Source: Acidobacteriota bacterium
GTDB taxonomy: Bacteria > Acidobacteriota > Blastocatellia > Pyrinomonadales > Pyrinomonadaceae
Length of the DNA: 51,714 nucleotides
NCBI GenBank assembly: GCA_029781855.1
Contig: JAKOVX010000145.1
Coordinates: 1-51,714 of the forward strand
Reading direction: 5' to 3'
Below, piece by piece: positions 26,615 through 36,068 of the stretch. Every line of letters starts with the position of its first letter. Within the stretch, counting starts at the first letter, position 1. The notes beneath the pieces were generated by a model. The model saw only the letters and a list, made by a program, of their open reading frames with translations. It ran no database searches and was not told the DNA's origin. The position numbers and the translations under genes were made by a program.

Positions 26615-26857
26615 CGTGTACAAACTCGCGATTTTCCGCGATTCATGCGAATTTGTTCACGGCTTCATTAGATGAACTTATAACGCGACACCGGGCATTT
26701 TGTTGCTGTATCGGTGCTGAATATGGTCCGGCAATATTTGACTGAACTACTTTTGTGTGGAGAATGAAACATTTCGGCGGATAATGGTATTCTTTACCAT
26801 CACCTGCGAATGTAGTTTCAATCCCGTGCGTACGGCGCTGGTCCGATCCGATAATCG

Positions 26858-28696
26858 ATGGCATCAACGATCAACTATAATCTGAATGGTTTCGACTCGA
26901 TCCCCCAGACGATCCCACATTTTTGTTTTGAGGCATTTCGCCGTCACAACAAGAGCGACGCCCTGGCGTTCAAGATCGAGAACGTCTGGAATTACCTCAA
27001 CGGCAATGAGATCATCGAACGCGTAAAGCGGATCGCATTCGGGCTCGCGGCTATGGGCGTTAAGGCCGGCGACCGTGTCGCGATCATCTCAGAAAATAGG
27101 CCGGAATGGTCATTCGTGGATCTTGCGATCCTATCGCTCCGGGCGGTAAACGTTCCGATCTACACAACGCAGGCGGTTGAACAGATCAGGTTCATTCTCG
27201 AGAATTCCGGGGCGAAGATGTTGTTCGTATCGGGCAAGAAACTCTGGAAGCATGCTGAGAATGCCGTCCAGAGCGTCGAGCGGATAGAGAAGATCGTATT
27301 CTTCGATGCCGAGGACAAACTCGAGGGCAACTCGCGGATCATCACCTTGGCCGAGGTCGAAATCGAGGGTGATGCCCACGCCAGGATCGACTCGGACGTT
27401 TTCGATAACGCGTTGGCGGAGATCCGGGCGGACGATCTGGCAACGATCATCTACACCTCCGGCACGACTGGCGAACCAAAGGGTGTGATGTTGTCGCACG
27501 AGAATTTTGTGTCGAATATTCTGGCGATCTCCAAAGGCCTGCCGATCAAGTCGACGGACCGGAGCCTTGCCGTCTTGCCGCTATCGCACATATTTGAACG
27601 GACCGTTTTTTACGTCTTATGTTCGAACGGGGTATCGATCCATTATTGTTCGGCTTTCGATCAGCTCGCGTCGCACCTGCAGGAGGTCAAGCCGACGATC
27701 ATGACGGCCGTGCCGAGACTCTTTGAACAGGTCTATCACAAGATCGTCAAGAAAGGGAAAGCGGCCGGCGGCTGGAAGACTCGTCTATTCGAATGGGCTT
27801 TGGTTGTAGGACAGGAATACTGGGACGCGAAAGACAAACATGATTCCGTGTCTGCGGTCTTGGCATCAAAGCACGCGATCGCCAACCGTCTCGTCTTTTC
27901 AAAATGGCGCGAGGGTGTCGGTGGTAGTCTTCGGTTCTTTGTTTCCGGCGGTGCACCGCTCTCGAAGAAACTTTCGTACGCTTTCTGGGCCGCCGGCATC
28001 CCGATCCTCCAGGGTTACGGTATGACTGAGGCTTGCATCACTTGCGCAAATCGGCCCGATGAAAACAAGGTCGGTTCCATCGGAGTGCCGTTCGACGGCA
28101 TCGAAATGAAGATCGCCGAAAAGGACGGGGAAGTTTTGATCCGGGGCAAATGCGTGATGCGGGGTTATTACGACAACCCCGAGGAAACGGCCCGCGTTCT
28201 CGACGACGAAGGCTTCTACCACACCGGCGACGTCGGGTATACGGACGCTGACGGCCATTTTTATATCACCGATCGGCTCAAGGACCTGTTCAAGCTTTCC
28301 AACGGCAAGTATGTGGCTCCGTTGCAGGTCGAAAGCCTGCTCAAACAAAGTCCCCTGATCTCACAGCCCGTTGTCGTCGGCTCCGGCCGAAAACAGGTCG
28401 GTGCCCTGATAGTGCCTGACTGGGACGCGTTGAAAGAGGATATGAAGGCGGCAGGATTCGAAGTGGACGGCACGCGCGAGGAACTTTGCGAAAATCCCGA
28501 TTTCGTGAAGCGAGTCCAGCGTGACGCCGTCGATCTGACTCGCGAGCTTAGCGACTACGAACGCGTCAAGCGTGTCTATTTGCTGCCGAGAGAATTTTCG
28601 ATCGACAAAGGCGAGATGACGCCGACGTTGAAGATAAAACGCAGCGTGGTGGACGAAAAATACGAGGAAGCGATCGATCAGATCTGCGGAAACTAG
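26858..28696 (+). CDS. Long-chain fatty acid-CoA ligase (AMP-forming)
   Basis: A 612-residue acyl-adenylate synthetase of the FadD15-like long-chain group. The AMP-binding P-loop is IIYTSGTTGEPKGVMLSH (from about residue 198). The motif LQGYGMTEACITC gives the second core motif, GFYHTGDVGYTDADGHFYI the hinge region, and DRLKDLFKLSNGKYVAP the C-terminal signature. The enzyme would activate long-chain fatty acids with ATP and CoA for breakdown or membrane lipid synthesis. No signal peptide is present. Its stop overlaps the stop of a convergent small gene by 4 bases. Confidence 0.93.
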   Translation: MASTINYNLNGFDSIPQTIPHFCFEAFRRHNKSDALAFKIENVWNYLNGNEIIERVKRIAFGLAAMGVKAGDRVAIISENRPEWSFVDLAILSLRAVNVPIYTTQAVEQIRFILENSGAKMLFVSGKKLWKHAENAVQSVERIEKIVFFDAEDKLEGNSRIITLAEVEIEGDAHARIDSDVFDNALAEIRADDLATIIYTSGTTGEPKGVMLSHENFVSNILAISKGLPIKSTDRSLAVLPLSHIFERTVFYVLCSNGVSIHYCSAFDQLASHLQEVKPTIMTAVPRLFEQVYHKIVKKGKAAGGWKTRLFEWALVVGQEYWDAKDKHDSVSAVLASKHAIANRLVFSKWREGVGGSLRFFVSGGAPLSKKLSYAFWAAGIPILQGYGMTEACITCANRPDENKVGSIGVPFDGIEMKIAEKDGEVLIRGKCVMRGYYDNPEETARVLDDEGFYHTGDVGYTDADGHFYITDRLKDLFKLSNGKYVAPLQVESLLKQSPLISQPVVVGSGRKQVGALIVPDWDALKEDMKAAGFEVDGTREELCENPDFVKRVQRDAVDLTRELSDYERVKRVYLLPREFSIDKGEMTPTLKIKRSVVDEKYEEAIDQICGN

Positions 28697-29019
28697 AATG
28701 GGTTTCGTGAATTCCGACCTTTGGTGAATACAGGCTCGCCGTACGACCCTGTATCCCAAGCTGAATTCTTGAACAACGCTTCGGCTAACTCGTACAACGA
28801 CTCCGGTATTTCCTCGGGCTCCTCTCCCGACTCGTCGTGCACCTGGGGAAAGCGCGAATAGAATTCGACCTCGGCCGCACAAAACTCACAACTCGAATTG
28901 TGGATACGAATGTCTACGCCGCGTTCACGATCGATATCCCCGTTTTGAAAATCAAGCAATTCCTGAGACGAAGGACAGTCCTCACTCTTGCGAAAATCGT
29001 TATTTGATGCGGAAAACAT
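28693..29019 (-). CDS. Small soluble protein with anti-sigma-like zinc-finger motif
   Basis: A 108-residue acidic protein. Near the N-terminus CPSSQELLDFQNGD resembles the first helix of zinc-binding anti-sigma (zf-HC2) proteins, and H-x3-C-x2-C (IHNSSCEFCAAEVEFYSRFP) fits the ZAS zinc-ligand pattern. No membrane helix follows, unlike most anti-sigma factors; instead there is an acidic stretch (DESGEEPEEIPE) and a short helix (SLYELAEALFKN). A role in binding a sigma factor is an inference. A sigma-70-like protein is encoded divergently about 480 bases away. Confidence 0.7.
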   Translation of the reverse strand: MFSASNNDFRKSEDCPSSQELLDFQNGDIDRERGVDIRIHNSSCEFCAAEVEFYSRFPQVHDESGEEPEEIPESLYELAEALFKNSAWDTGSYGEPVFTKGRNSRNPF

Positions 29020-29502
29020 AGAATCGTTATTGTGGGAACATCAGGCAAAAAGCCGAACGACCATAAGCCAAAAATTTTCACTACTCCACAAGGAAAATAA
29101 ATCTGTAATGGCTATTCGCTTCCAAAACTAACTTCGACAAAACGGGCCAAATTGGGCATTTTACCGGCCTTTCACTATTTCGCTACGCTAAGCCCACTAT
29201 TGGCAAGCTTTACCGCCGGCGTACAAAAAATACACACAATGTAAAAACTTGTTGCTCATACCCGAAATAATTGTTAACATCTTAGTTGTAGGTAGCGGGA
29301 GCGAATCTTCTCATACCTCACCAGCCGGATCGTCCGCTTAGCGCAGCCGCTGATCCAGAAGAAGTATCTCTACCTTCACCCTTTAGGCGAAATTTTGATT
29401 ATCGATCTCGGCAGATATTGCCGAAGCCAAAAGTATCAATGGCCGGGCATTCGTGCTTCGACTTGATAGGTTGTCGTTTGTTCGATATCGCCGGGAAGAC
29501 AA
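29020..29502. other. Intergenic region between the zinc-finger and sigma-like genes
   Basis: About 480 AT-rich bases with no convincing gene. A weak plus-strand promoter-like pair (TTGTTG at 29249-29254, 17 bases, TGTTAA at 29272-29277) would give a leader of roughly 220 bases before the sigma-like gene. I see no RNA gene, repeat or clear hairpin. Confidence 0.5.
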
Positions 29503-30669
29503 ATGGACCGCAGGTTTATTATGAATGAACTGAAAGTGCAGGAAAGCCTGCCTAAGACCATCCAAAACAGGCAGATCAAGGTCGGGAAATGGAATGACAG
29601 TCTGAAGAATTCGGACGTCAACCAAATATGGACGGAACTGCACCGGATCGTTTCTTCGCACCCGCTAGTTCGCGCTTCGAAACGGGCCGGATTCCTTGTC
29701 GAAGAGGGCAAGCACAATGCGTACACCGATCTGACCCAGGAACTTTTCGTAGCTTTGCTTGGCAAGGAGCGCTTTCAACATTACATTGACACCGCGATGT
29801 CGGATCAGGAGATCGAGGCTGAGATCAGCCAGATCGAATTGACCAACATGTTGACCGCCGAGCTGCGGAAACGCTATCCGGAATCCTATCGTTTGGCACG
29901 ACGTATCTCGACCCTTATCCAGACCAGCAGCACCTTCAAACGGTTCGACAATATTGGAAATCCTGAGGCTCATCGGCGACTCGCCGACCGCCTCTACGGC
30001 CTGGCCGATTGGAAGGATCAGAAACCGCGAAAGGACGTTCAGGAGATGGACGAGCGGGTGAAAGTGGTTTCCTTCCAGCGTCGCGACACCCGAATGGTCG
30101 GATGCACCGGCGACGCCCAGATCGTGATCAGCAACGTCGAACTGGAAAAGCTAATTATCCGCGTCTTCAAGGCGATCGATTCGCCGGTTGACGTTCGCTC
30201 GCTTCGGTCATTCGTGATGTCGCGTCTACCGATCATGGACATCCATCTCGTACCAGTCGGCGGGCCTGTCGACGACGATGACGACCGGATGCAATTTGAA
30301 TTTAAGGACATTCGCGACACGCCCGAGGAAGACCTCCTCAGAAACGAGGCGGAGCTCGAGGCCACCGGATTTGTCGACGGATTTCTCAACGAGCTGCACA
30401 GATCGGTTCGCGGCAAAGCGAAACAATACGACCGGATGATCAACGTGCTCTGGCACTGTTACCTGATCTCTGACAGCGGAACACAGCTCGAAGTCGCCGA
30501 AATGCTCGGCGTATCGGATTCGCTCGTATCGGATTACCGCAAGCGCATAGAAGCCAACCTCCAGCAGCTTTCATTCGGCGGCGTCAACGAAGCCCGCCAC
30601 TTTGAAAAAGCTCTAAAAAGAAAAGTCCGGGGAATGATCACTGTCGAACGCGAAGAGGTCGCAGCCTGA
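29503..30669 (+). CDS. Sigma-70-like protein with C-terminal helix-turn-helix
   Basis: A 388-residue protein. The segment YTDLTQELFVALLGKERFQ (about residues 75-93) resembles sigma region 2. The C-terminal TQLEVAEMLGVSDSLVSDYR (about 337-356) is a helix-turn-helix like sigma region 4, followed by a basic tail (ALKRKVRG). The ~240 residues between are much longer than in ordinary ECF sigma factors. They include an acidic patch (GGPVDDDDDRMQFEF) and FVDGFLNELHRSVRGKAKQYD. A sequence-specific transcription role is likely, but true sigma activity is unproven. The start may be ATG 29503 (GGGAAG upstream) or ATG 29521. The small zinc-finger protein encoded divergently is a candidate partner. Confidence 0.72.
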   Translation: MDRRFIMNELKVQESLPKTIQNRQIKVGKWNDSLKNSDVNQIWTELHRIVSSHPLVRASKRAGFLVEEGKHNAYTDLTQELFVALLGKERFQHYIDTAMSDQEIEAEISQIELTNMLTAELRKRYPESYRLARRISTLIQTSSTFKRFDNIGNPEAHRRLADRLYGLADWKDQKPRKDVQEMDERVKVVSFQRRDTRMVGCTGDAQIVISNVELEKLIIRVFKAIDSPVDVRSLRSFVMSRLPIMDIHLVPVGGPVDDDDDRMQFEFKDIRDTPEEDLLRNEAELEATGFVDGFLNELHRSVRGKAKQYDRMINVLWHCYLISDSGTQLEVAEMLGVSDSLVSDYRKRIEANLQQLSFGGVNEARHFEKALKRKVRGMITVEREEVAA

Positions 30670-30730
30670 GCACAATATAGAGTTGGAAAATGACGGCGAA
30701 TAGGTGTTTTCTCAGCTACTGGGAACGCCA

Positions 30731-32326
30731 ATGCCGATCGAAAGCTCCAACAGCCGTGATCTTAGTTCGCTTACGGGGCCACCGGGCTTCCGCGGAGCGG
30801 CATCTTCGCGCGATCGGTTGAGCCTGCAGCCGCCTTTCTTTTCGGATCTGACTGCGGATGAAGTTCCGCTCGATCATTTTTCCGATCTACCGAAACTGGA
30901 AGCCGAACCCGACGCCTCAATTGGACCTGCCGGTCAGGCTGATCTTCCGACGCCGTCAACCAATATCGAGAATGCCGAACTGGCCACGCATTCGCAGAGG
31001 GCGACCCGCAAGGAACGAAAGAAAGTTCGCGACGGCAAGTTGCTCGCTGCCGACCGGTGGCTCGCGAGACACGGCCATTTTGTGACTTACATCGGGCTCT
31101 ATCTGTTCTCGATCCTGGTACTCTTCCGGCCTTACGAACTGATCGGAGCTCTGTCGTTCCTTTCGTTCACGGCGTTCTATTTCGCAGTCGCGACACTCCT
31201 TGTGTTTCTGCCGTCGCAGCTCGCAACCGAAGGGAATCTGACCACGTTCTCGACCGAGGTCAAGGCGATCCTGGCGATGACGGTTCTGGCGTTGGTCACG
31301 ATGCCGATCGCCAAGGACCCAGGCCTCGCGTGGAAGATATTTAACGATCCGTTCATCAAGGCCGTCGTTATTTTCGTCGTAATGGTCAATGTTGTCCGGA
31401 CGCGGCGACGCCTGATGGGGCTGCTCTGGCTGTCGCTCGGGATCGGCGTCTATTTGAGCTTCACCGCGCTCGATATGTATTTGAATGGCCAGTTCACGGT
31501 CGAAGATTACCGGGTCGGCGTCGAAGTCGGCGGGATGTTCGGCAATCCGAACGAAATGGCGATGCACTTTGTGATGATGACGCCGATCGCGATCGCCCTC
31601 GGCCTGGCGTCGAAAAGCACATTTGCAAAGCTGGCATATTACTCGATGGCGGTCCTTTTCGTCGGAGCGACAATGGTGACGTTCTCTCGCGGCGGTTTTC
31701 TCGGGCTGCTCGCCATCGGTGCCGTGCTCGCCTGGAAACTCGGGCGTCGGCAGCGTTTCAACGTAACGATCGCGTCGCTCGTTATTGGCGGGATCACGAT
31801 CCTTGCCGCTCCCGGTAATTACGGCCTGCGGATGCTCTCGATCTTTATTCCCGGACTAGATCCGGTCGGTTCGAGCGACCAGCGTCGCCAGCTGCTCGAA
31901 CGCTCTCTGTTGGTGACGGCACGCAATCCGTGGGGCATCGGCATCGGCAATTTTCCGATCGTCGGCATTCACAATCTGCAGAGCCACAACGCCTTTACGC
32001 AGGTATCGGCCGAATTGGGCCTGCTTGGGCTGGCCGCATATTTGATCTTTATGATCAGCCCGTTTCGCAAACTCGGGGCGATCGAACGAAAGCGGTTTGA
32101 CGAAGGCAAGGCCGGCTGGTTCTACTATCTGGCGATCGGGCTGCAAGCGAGCATTATCGGGTATATGGTGTCGAGTTTTTTCGCGTCGGTCGCCTACAAC
32201 TGGTTCATTTATTACCTGATCGCGTACGCGGTGGCGTTTCGGCGGATCTACGCCGTAGAAAAGGGAGGCGATGCCGAGCCGCAAGCAGCGTCGCTGTGGG
32301 ATTGGCGGCCGGCGGAGGCGAAATGA
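30731..32326 (+). CDS. O-antigen ligase-like (Wzy/WaaL family) polytopic membrane protein
   Basis: A polytopic membrane protein of 531 residues from ATG 30731; a GTG at 30704 would add nine residues but lacks a ribosome-binding site. The first ~110 residues are cytoplasmic and charged (RATRKERKKVRDG). About ten to eleven hydrophobic segments follow. The Wzy_C region contains GNPNEMAMHFVMMTPIAIAL, FSRGGFLGLLAIGAVLAWKL and the periplasmic GIGIGNFPIVGIHNLQSHNA, with the conserved His-Asn typical of O-antigen ligases/polymerases. It would join or polymerise surface glycan chains from lipid-linked donors in the periplasm. It overlaps the following glycosyltransferase gene by 4 bases. Confidence 0.88.
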   Translation: MPIESSNSRDLSSLTGPPGFRGAASSRDRLSLQPPFFSDLTADEVPLDHFSDLPKLEAEPDASIGPAGQADLPTPSTNIENAELATHSQRATRKERKKVRDGKLLAADRWLARHGHFVTYIGLYLFSILVLFRPYELIGALSFLSFTAFYFAVATLLVFLPSQLATEGNLTTFSTEVKAILAMTVLALVTMPIAKDPGLAWKIFNDPFIKAVVIFVVMVNVVRTRRRLMGLLWLSLGIGVYLSFTALDMYLNGQFTVEDYRVGVEVGGMFGNPNEMAMHFVMMTPIAIALGLASKSTFAKLAYYSMAVLFVGATMVTFSRGGFLGLLAIGAVLAWKLGRRQRFNVTIASLVIGGITILAAPGNYGLRMLSIFIPGLDPVGSSDQRRQLLERSLLVTARNPWGIGIGNFPIVGIHNLQSHNAFTQVSAELGLLGLAAYLIFMISPFRKLGAIERKRFDEGKAGWFYYLAIGLQASIIGYMVSSFFASVAYNWFIYYLIAYAVAFRRIYAVEKGGDAEPQAASLWDWRPAEAK

Positions 32327-33483
32327 TGGAGATCGCCGCCCAACTTCTATTCTGGAGCGCATTGGTTCTGCTGGCCTATGTTTACGTCGGCTATCCGCTG
32401 CTGGCGTATCTGGTCAGTGTGGCCTTTCCGCGAACCGTCGCTCGGGCAGAAAGCGAACCGACCGTAACGATGCTCATCACCGCCTTTAACGAGGAGGCCG
32501 CGATCGCCGAAAAGATCAAAAATACGCTCGCCATTGAATATCCGTCCGAAAAGCTCGAGATACTCGTCGCCTCCGACGGCTCGACTGACCGGACGGACGA
32601 GATCGTCAAGGGATTCGCCGATCAGGGCGTGAGTCTCTTTCGACAGGAAGGCCGCGTCGGCAAGACCGAAACGCAGAACAACGCCGTCCGGGAAGCGTCG
32701 GGCGACATCATTCTCTTTTCCGATGCCACGACCGAATATGGCCCTGACGTCCTACGGCGGCTTCTGCCCGCGTTTGCCGACGAAGGTGTCGGCTGCGTCG
32801 CCGGTCGGCTGATCTACGTTGATAAGGCCGGCAGCAGTGTTGGGTCAGGGGCCAAGAGCTACTGGAATTACGAGACGTTCCTGAAACGCTCGGAGAGTGC
32901 GGCGTGTTCGCTGATCGGGGCCTCGGGCTGCATTTATGCGGTTCGCCGCTCGGCGTACGAGCCGATGTACCGCGAGGCGTGCTCTGATTTTCTGATCTGT
33001 ACTGAGCTTTACCGCAGAGGGCTGCGAAGCGTTTTCGAGCCCGACGCGGTCTGCACCGAACTTACGAACCACCGCACCGACGCCGAGCTCTCGATGCGCG
33101 TCCGCGTCATCTCGCAGACGCTCACTGATCTCTGGCGAAACCGAGACATGCTGAATCCGGCAAAGAGCGGTTTTTACGCCATCGAGCTCATTTCGCACAA
33201 ATGCCTGCGCTACGCCGTGCCGCTAATGCTCGCGGCCCTGCTCTTGGCCAACGCCGCACTCGCAGTTTCGCCTGGCGTATTTCGGATCATTCTCGCAGTA
33301 CAGGTGATGTTCTATGTTGCGGCCCTGGCGGGTTGGATAACGGAGCGGTTTGGCCAGCGGATGTCGCTGCTCGCGATACCGCAGTACTTTGTTTTGGCGA
33401 ATCTCGCGTCGGTAATAGCATTTTACCGGTTCGTCGGCGGCGAGCGGGTCGTCACGTGGGAGCCGATCCGCGAGTCAAACTAG
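32323..33483 (+). CDS. Membrane-anchored family 2 glycosyltransferase
   Basis: A processive-type GT2 enzyme of 386 residues. The ATG at 32323 overlaps the preceding stop (ATGA) and has GGAGG four bases upstream. An N-terminal membrane helix (LLFWSALVLLAYVYVGYPLL) precedes the GT-A domain. That domain has TMLITAFNEEAAIAEKI, LVASDGSTDRTDEIV (UDP-sugar binding DGS) and DIILFSDATTEYGPDVL (DxD-like). The acceptor/GxIYAVRRS region and a base region SDFLICTELYRRG follow. Three or four hydrophobic segments at the C-terminus complete the topology. It would add sugars at the cytoplasmic membrane face to a polysaccharide intermediate; the sugar is unknown. Confidence 0.9.
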   Translation: MMEIAAQLLFWSALVLLAYVYVGYPLLAYLVSVAFPRTVARAESEPTVTMLITAFNEEAAIAEKIKNTLAIEYPSEKLEILVASDGSTDRTDEIVKGFADQGVSLFRQEGRVGKTETQNNAVREASGDIILFSDATTEYGPDVLRRLLPAFADEGVGCVAGRLIYVDKAGSSVGSGAKSYWNYETFLKRSESAACSLIGASGCIYAVRRSAYEPMYREACSDFLICTELYRRGLRSVFEPDAVCTELTNHRTDAELSMRVRVISQTLTDLWRNRDMLNPAKSGFYAIELISHKCLRYAVPLMLAALLLANAALAVSPGVFRIILAVQVMFYVAALAGWITERFGQRMSLLAIPQYFVLANLASVIAFYRFVGGERVVTWEPIRESN

Positions 33484-33492
33484 GCCGAGAAA

Positions 33493-34512
33493 ATGTCTGC
33501 AAATATTACAAATATCATTGTCGGTCCGCAGGTCAGCCCGGGCAGCCCTCGGGTCAGCGTCGTGATCCCGGCGTACAATGTCGCGGAGTTTATCGCTGAG
33601 ACGCTTGATTCGGTATTTGCACAGACGTTCACCGATCTTGAAGCGATCATCGTCAATGACGGCTCGCCCGACACGCCGGAATTTCTTGACGCACTAACGC
33701 CGTTTGCCGACCGGATCATATACATCGAACAGACATCGAGCGGTGCCGGAGCAGCCCGCAACACGGCAATCGAACACGCCCGCGGTGACCTCATCGCCTT
33801 TCTTGACGGCGATGACATCTGGCTGCCCGAATATCTCGCGTCGCAAGTTGCGTTTCTCGACAGCGGTTTCGACATGGTCTATTCGGACGCCTACCAATTC
33901 GGGATCGTTCCGGACGATGTTGGGACGTTTATGCAAACCGCTCCGTCAGCGGGCAAGGTCACGTCCGCATCGATCCTCGATTACAGCTGCAATGTGATCA
34001 CATCCGGCACGGTCGCCACAAAGGCGGCGCTCGAACGAGCCGGGCTTTTTGAACAAGAACGATCGAGGGCGCATGATTTTCACCTGTGGGTGCGGATGGC
34101 AAAATCCGGTGCCACGATCGGTTATCAGCGAAAGCCGCTTCTCAAATACCGCGTCCATCTCGCGAGCCTCTCGGGCGACTCGGTCAGCCGCGTCGAACGA
34201 GAGATCGCCGTGATGAATCGCGTCCTCCGAACCATTGAGCTTTCCCCCAACGAGACGGCGATCGTAGAGCGGCAACTCGCCGGCCTCGGTGCCGATCTGC
34301 AGATCGAAAAGGGTAAGGCGTACCTGCTTGCCGAAGATTTTCCGAACGCGTACCGCTCCTTCGCCGAAGCCAATCGCCGCCGACGCTCGATCAAAATGAC
34401 GGCCATCACCGTGCTCGCCCGCGTCGTGCCTCGGCTCCTCCTTCGCCGTTACGAGAAACATCGTGCCGACGAGATCGCCTTCGTTCCTAAGCCCAATCCC
34501 GAACAACTCTAA
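33493..34512 (+). CDS. Family 2 glycosyltransferase
   Basis: A 339-residue cytoplasmic GT2 enzyme with a GT-A fold. The motifs are VSVVIPAYNVAEFIAETLDS, AIIVNDGSPDTP and GAGAARNTAIEHARGDLIAF, followed by the metal-binding LDGDDIWLPEYL (DxD). A downstream HDFHLWVRMAKSG contains the ED-like/W residues often seen in acceptor-binding loops. The C-terminal ~100 residues form a helical, TPR-like region (LEKGKAYLLAEDFPNAYRSF-type). It lies 9 bases after the previous glycosyltransferase and belongs to the same glycan cluster. Confidence 0.9.
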   Translation: MSANITNIIVGPQVSPGSPRVSVVIPAYNVAEFIAETLDSVFAQTFTDLEAIIVNDGSPDTPEFLDALTPFADRIIYIEQTSSGAGAARNTAIEHARGDLIAFLDGDDIWLPEYLASQVAFLDSGFDMVYSDAYQFGIVPDDVGTFMQTAPSAGKVTSASILDYSCNVITSGTVATKAALERAGLFEQERSRAHDFHLWVRMAKSGATIGYQRKPLLKYRVHLASLSGDSVSRVEREIAVMNRVLRTIELSPNETAIVERQLAGLGADLQIEKGKAYLLAEDFPNAYRSFAEANRRRRSIKMTAITVLARVVPRLLLRRYEKHRADEIAFVPKPNPEQL

Positions 34513-34573
34513 TGACGAGTTTCCGGTTACGGCATTGCGTTCCGCACAAAATTCGATTAAAACTGCAGGTAAT

Positions 34574-35062
34574 ATGCTGACAATTCGAAAGTTAACTGTG
34601 GCGTCGGCGGCCATCCTCGCCTCTGGGCTCCTATTTGCAAACGTCTACAACTCGATCGTTGATGTTCCTAACTGGGGACACAGCATTCCGGCGTCGCTGA
34701 TCGCCGCCCGCGAGTATTTCCAGGCTGCTGATCCGGGCACATTCTATCGGGTATTATCGCCTGCACTGCAGGTGCTGACATTGTTCGCGGTAGTGATCTG
34801 CTGGACAGTAAATAGCCGTGTCCGTTACCTGCTGATCGCTGCGTTGTTTATCAGTGTGAGTGTCGATGTCTTCACGTTCGGATACTTCTACCCGCGGAAC
34901 GAGATAATGTTCCGCTCTTCGCTCGACGGCAATATCGACGCCGTGACCGCCGCATGGTCGCAGTGGAAATCCATGAACTGGGTGCGCAGCGCTTTGATCG
35001 CCGCCGGGGTTTTGTGCGACTTCCTCGCGCTCGACCGGCTTAGATCGACCTCGGATCGTTGA
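34574..35062 (+). CDS. Small four-helix membrane protein (DUF1772-like)
   Basis: A 162-residue protein beginning MLTIRKLTVASAAILASG. ATG 34574, preceded by GCAGGT, is preferred over an upstream frame that overlaps the glycosyltransferase gene. Four hydrophobic segments are visible: VASAAILASGLLFANVYNSI, LSPALQVLTLFAVVICW, YLLIAALFISVSVDVFTFGYF and ALIAAGVLCDFLALDRL. The layout, with a polar loop containing DVPNWG and RNEIMF, resembles DUF1772/anthrone-oxygenase-like membrane proteins. The assignment is by pattern only and the function is unknown. Confidence 0.7.
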   Translation: MLTIRKLTVASAAILASGLLFANVYNSIVDVPNWGHSIPASLIAAREYFQAADPGTFYRVLSPALQVLTLFAVVICWTVNSRVRYLLIAALFISVSVDVFTFGYFYPRNEIMFRSSLDGNIDAVTAAWSQWKSMNWVRSALIAAGVLCDFLALDRLRSTSDR

Positions 35063-35107
35063 TCTTTTTCATTTGTCGCGGGTTTAGACCGCCCAAAAGT
35101 GGCCTGC

Positions 35108-35127
35108 GGTCCACCTACAAGTGGACC
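35108..35127. repeat. Perfect 7-bp inverted repeat in intergenic region
   Basis: GGTCCAC (35108-35114) and GTGGACC (35121-35127) are separated by CTACAA. Related words (AGTGG, CCACT, GGACC) flank the arms, so alternative pairings are possible. No T run follows, so it is not a typical intrinsic terminator. It lies in the 277 bases between the small membrane-protein gene and the HEAT-like gene, which otherwise hold nothing I recognise. Confidence 0.5.
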
Positions 35128-35339
35128 ACTCGGACCAGTCTGGGATCATCATTGTTTCGATTTGGCGGCGATTTTTTGAACGAGCTATGAGAATTTGATC
35201 GAATTGATAGACAATCGTGACCTCGGGAACCTTTGATCAGTGTCGGCATCTAAATACCTGTAGCTCGGAGTCTCCCGAATAGTGCGAGTCGTTGCTGTTC
35301 TGAATGACTTGAATATTGGCTCGAACGTCGATGTAAGAA

Positions 35340-36068
35340 ATGAAGAATTTTCCCAGTCGATTCCTATTCTTGATCACGATCTTGATCGCCGCGCGAATCG
35401 GCGGAGTATTCTTTTACGATTCTCGTCTTTCGAAACCTCAGGAACTTCCGGATCCGGCCTTTGATTACACTTTTGCGGAGTACAAGGCTGCAAAAGCTAC
35501 ATTGAAGTCATTTGACGGGCCATATGATGAATCGTCGATCGATATTCTGATCCGGTGGTTTGGGCACGGCGAACCCGAAATGGGTGAGATCGCGGAAAGA
35601 AAATTACGGGAGGCGTCGGCTCGGGACGAGAACATTCGTGATCTGGTTAACGCTGAGCTCGTTTCGGTGCTTGTAGATCAGTGTTCAGAATCTCGTCGAC
35701 GTATCGAAGATTCCGAAGATTACCGGACACTCCAGATCGCCTCGAATATTCTAGCCGACCAAAAAGTCGAAGCGGCCCTGGAACCGATTATCGAGTGTTC
35801 CACGGTAACAACATTGGTCACAGGTTGGGGTTCCGGGAATTTCGCGACGTACTTGGCCGTGGTCAAATACGGCGACACGGCGTCTCCTTTGCTAATGGCA
35901 AAATACGAGCATGCGCGGCCCGAGCTAAAGGATAAGATCGTTAACTCGATCGCAACTATCGGCGGACCGAATGCCGTTAAAAGACTTATCTATCTTCGAC
36001 GTGGCGAGCACGATCCGAAGATGCGGAAAATATTGTCCTATCTTATTGAACGGAAACAAAATTGGTAG
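35340..36068 (+). CDS. Membrane-anchored protein with HEAT-like repeats
   Basis: A 242-residue protein. An N-terminal hydrophobic segment (FLFLITILIAARIGGVFFY) is either an anchor or an uncleaved signal. The remainder is helical, with repeated pairs of helices: DILIRWFGHGEPEMGEIAER, ASNILADQKVEAALEPII, YGDTASPLLMAKYEHARPEL and DKIVNSIATIGGPNAVKRLI. This pattern fits HEAT/armadillo-like repeats, which usually mediate protein binding. No catalytic motif is visible. No family was recognised with certainty. ATG 35340 follows AATGTAAGA, a weak ribosome-binding site. Confidence 0.7.
   Translation: MKNFPSRFLFLITILIAARIGGVFFYDSRLSKPQELPDPAFDYTFAEYKAAKATLKSFDGPYDESSIDILIRWFGHGEPEMGEIAERKLREASARDENIRDLVNAELVSVLVDQCSESRRRIEDSEDYRTLQIASNILADQKVEAALEPIIECSTVTTLVTGWGSGNFATYLAVVKYGDTASPLLMAKYEHARPELKDKIVNSIATIGGPNAVKRLIYLRRGEHDPKMRKILSYLIERKQNW

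Larger units (their letters stand above)
26357..26857. other. Intergenic region between divergent hydrogenase and acyl-CoA synthetase genes
   Basis: About 500 bases with no convincing gene. A 77-codon minus-strand frame (26390-26623) exists, but it has no ribosome-binding site or recognisable sequence. The region is AT-richer than its neighbours. It carries the candidate hydrogenase promoter, the 11-base palindrome and the GTTCC inverted repeat, and must also hold the promoter for the plus-strand acyl-CoA synthetase gene, which I could not locate. Confidence 0.6.

Noticed and set aside
26390..26623. A 77-codon minus-strand open frame upstream of the hydrogenase small subunit
   Set aside because: No ribosome-binding site, no recognisable domain, and it overlaps the predicted promoter; treated as non-coding leader.
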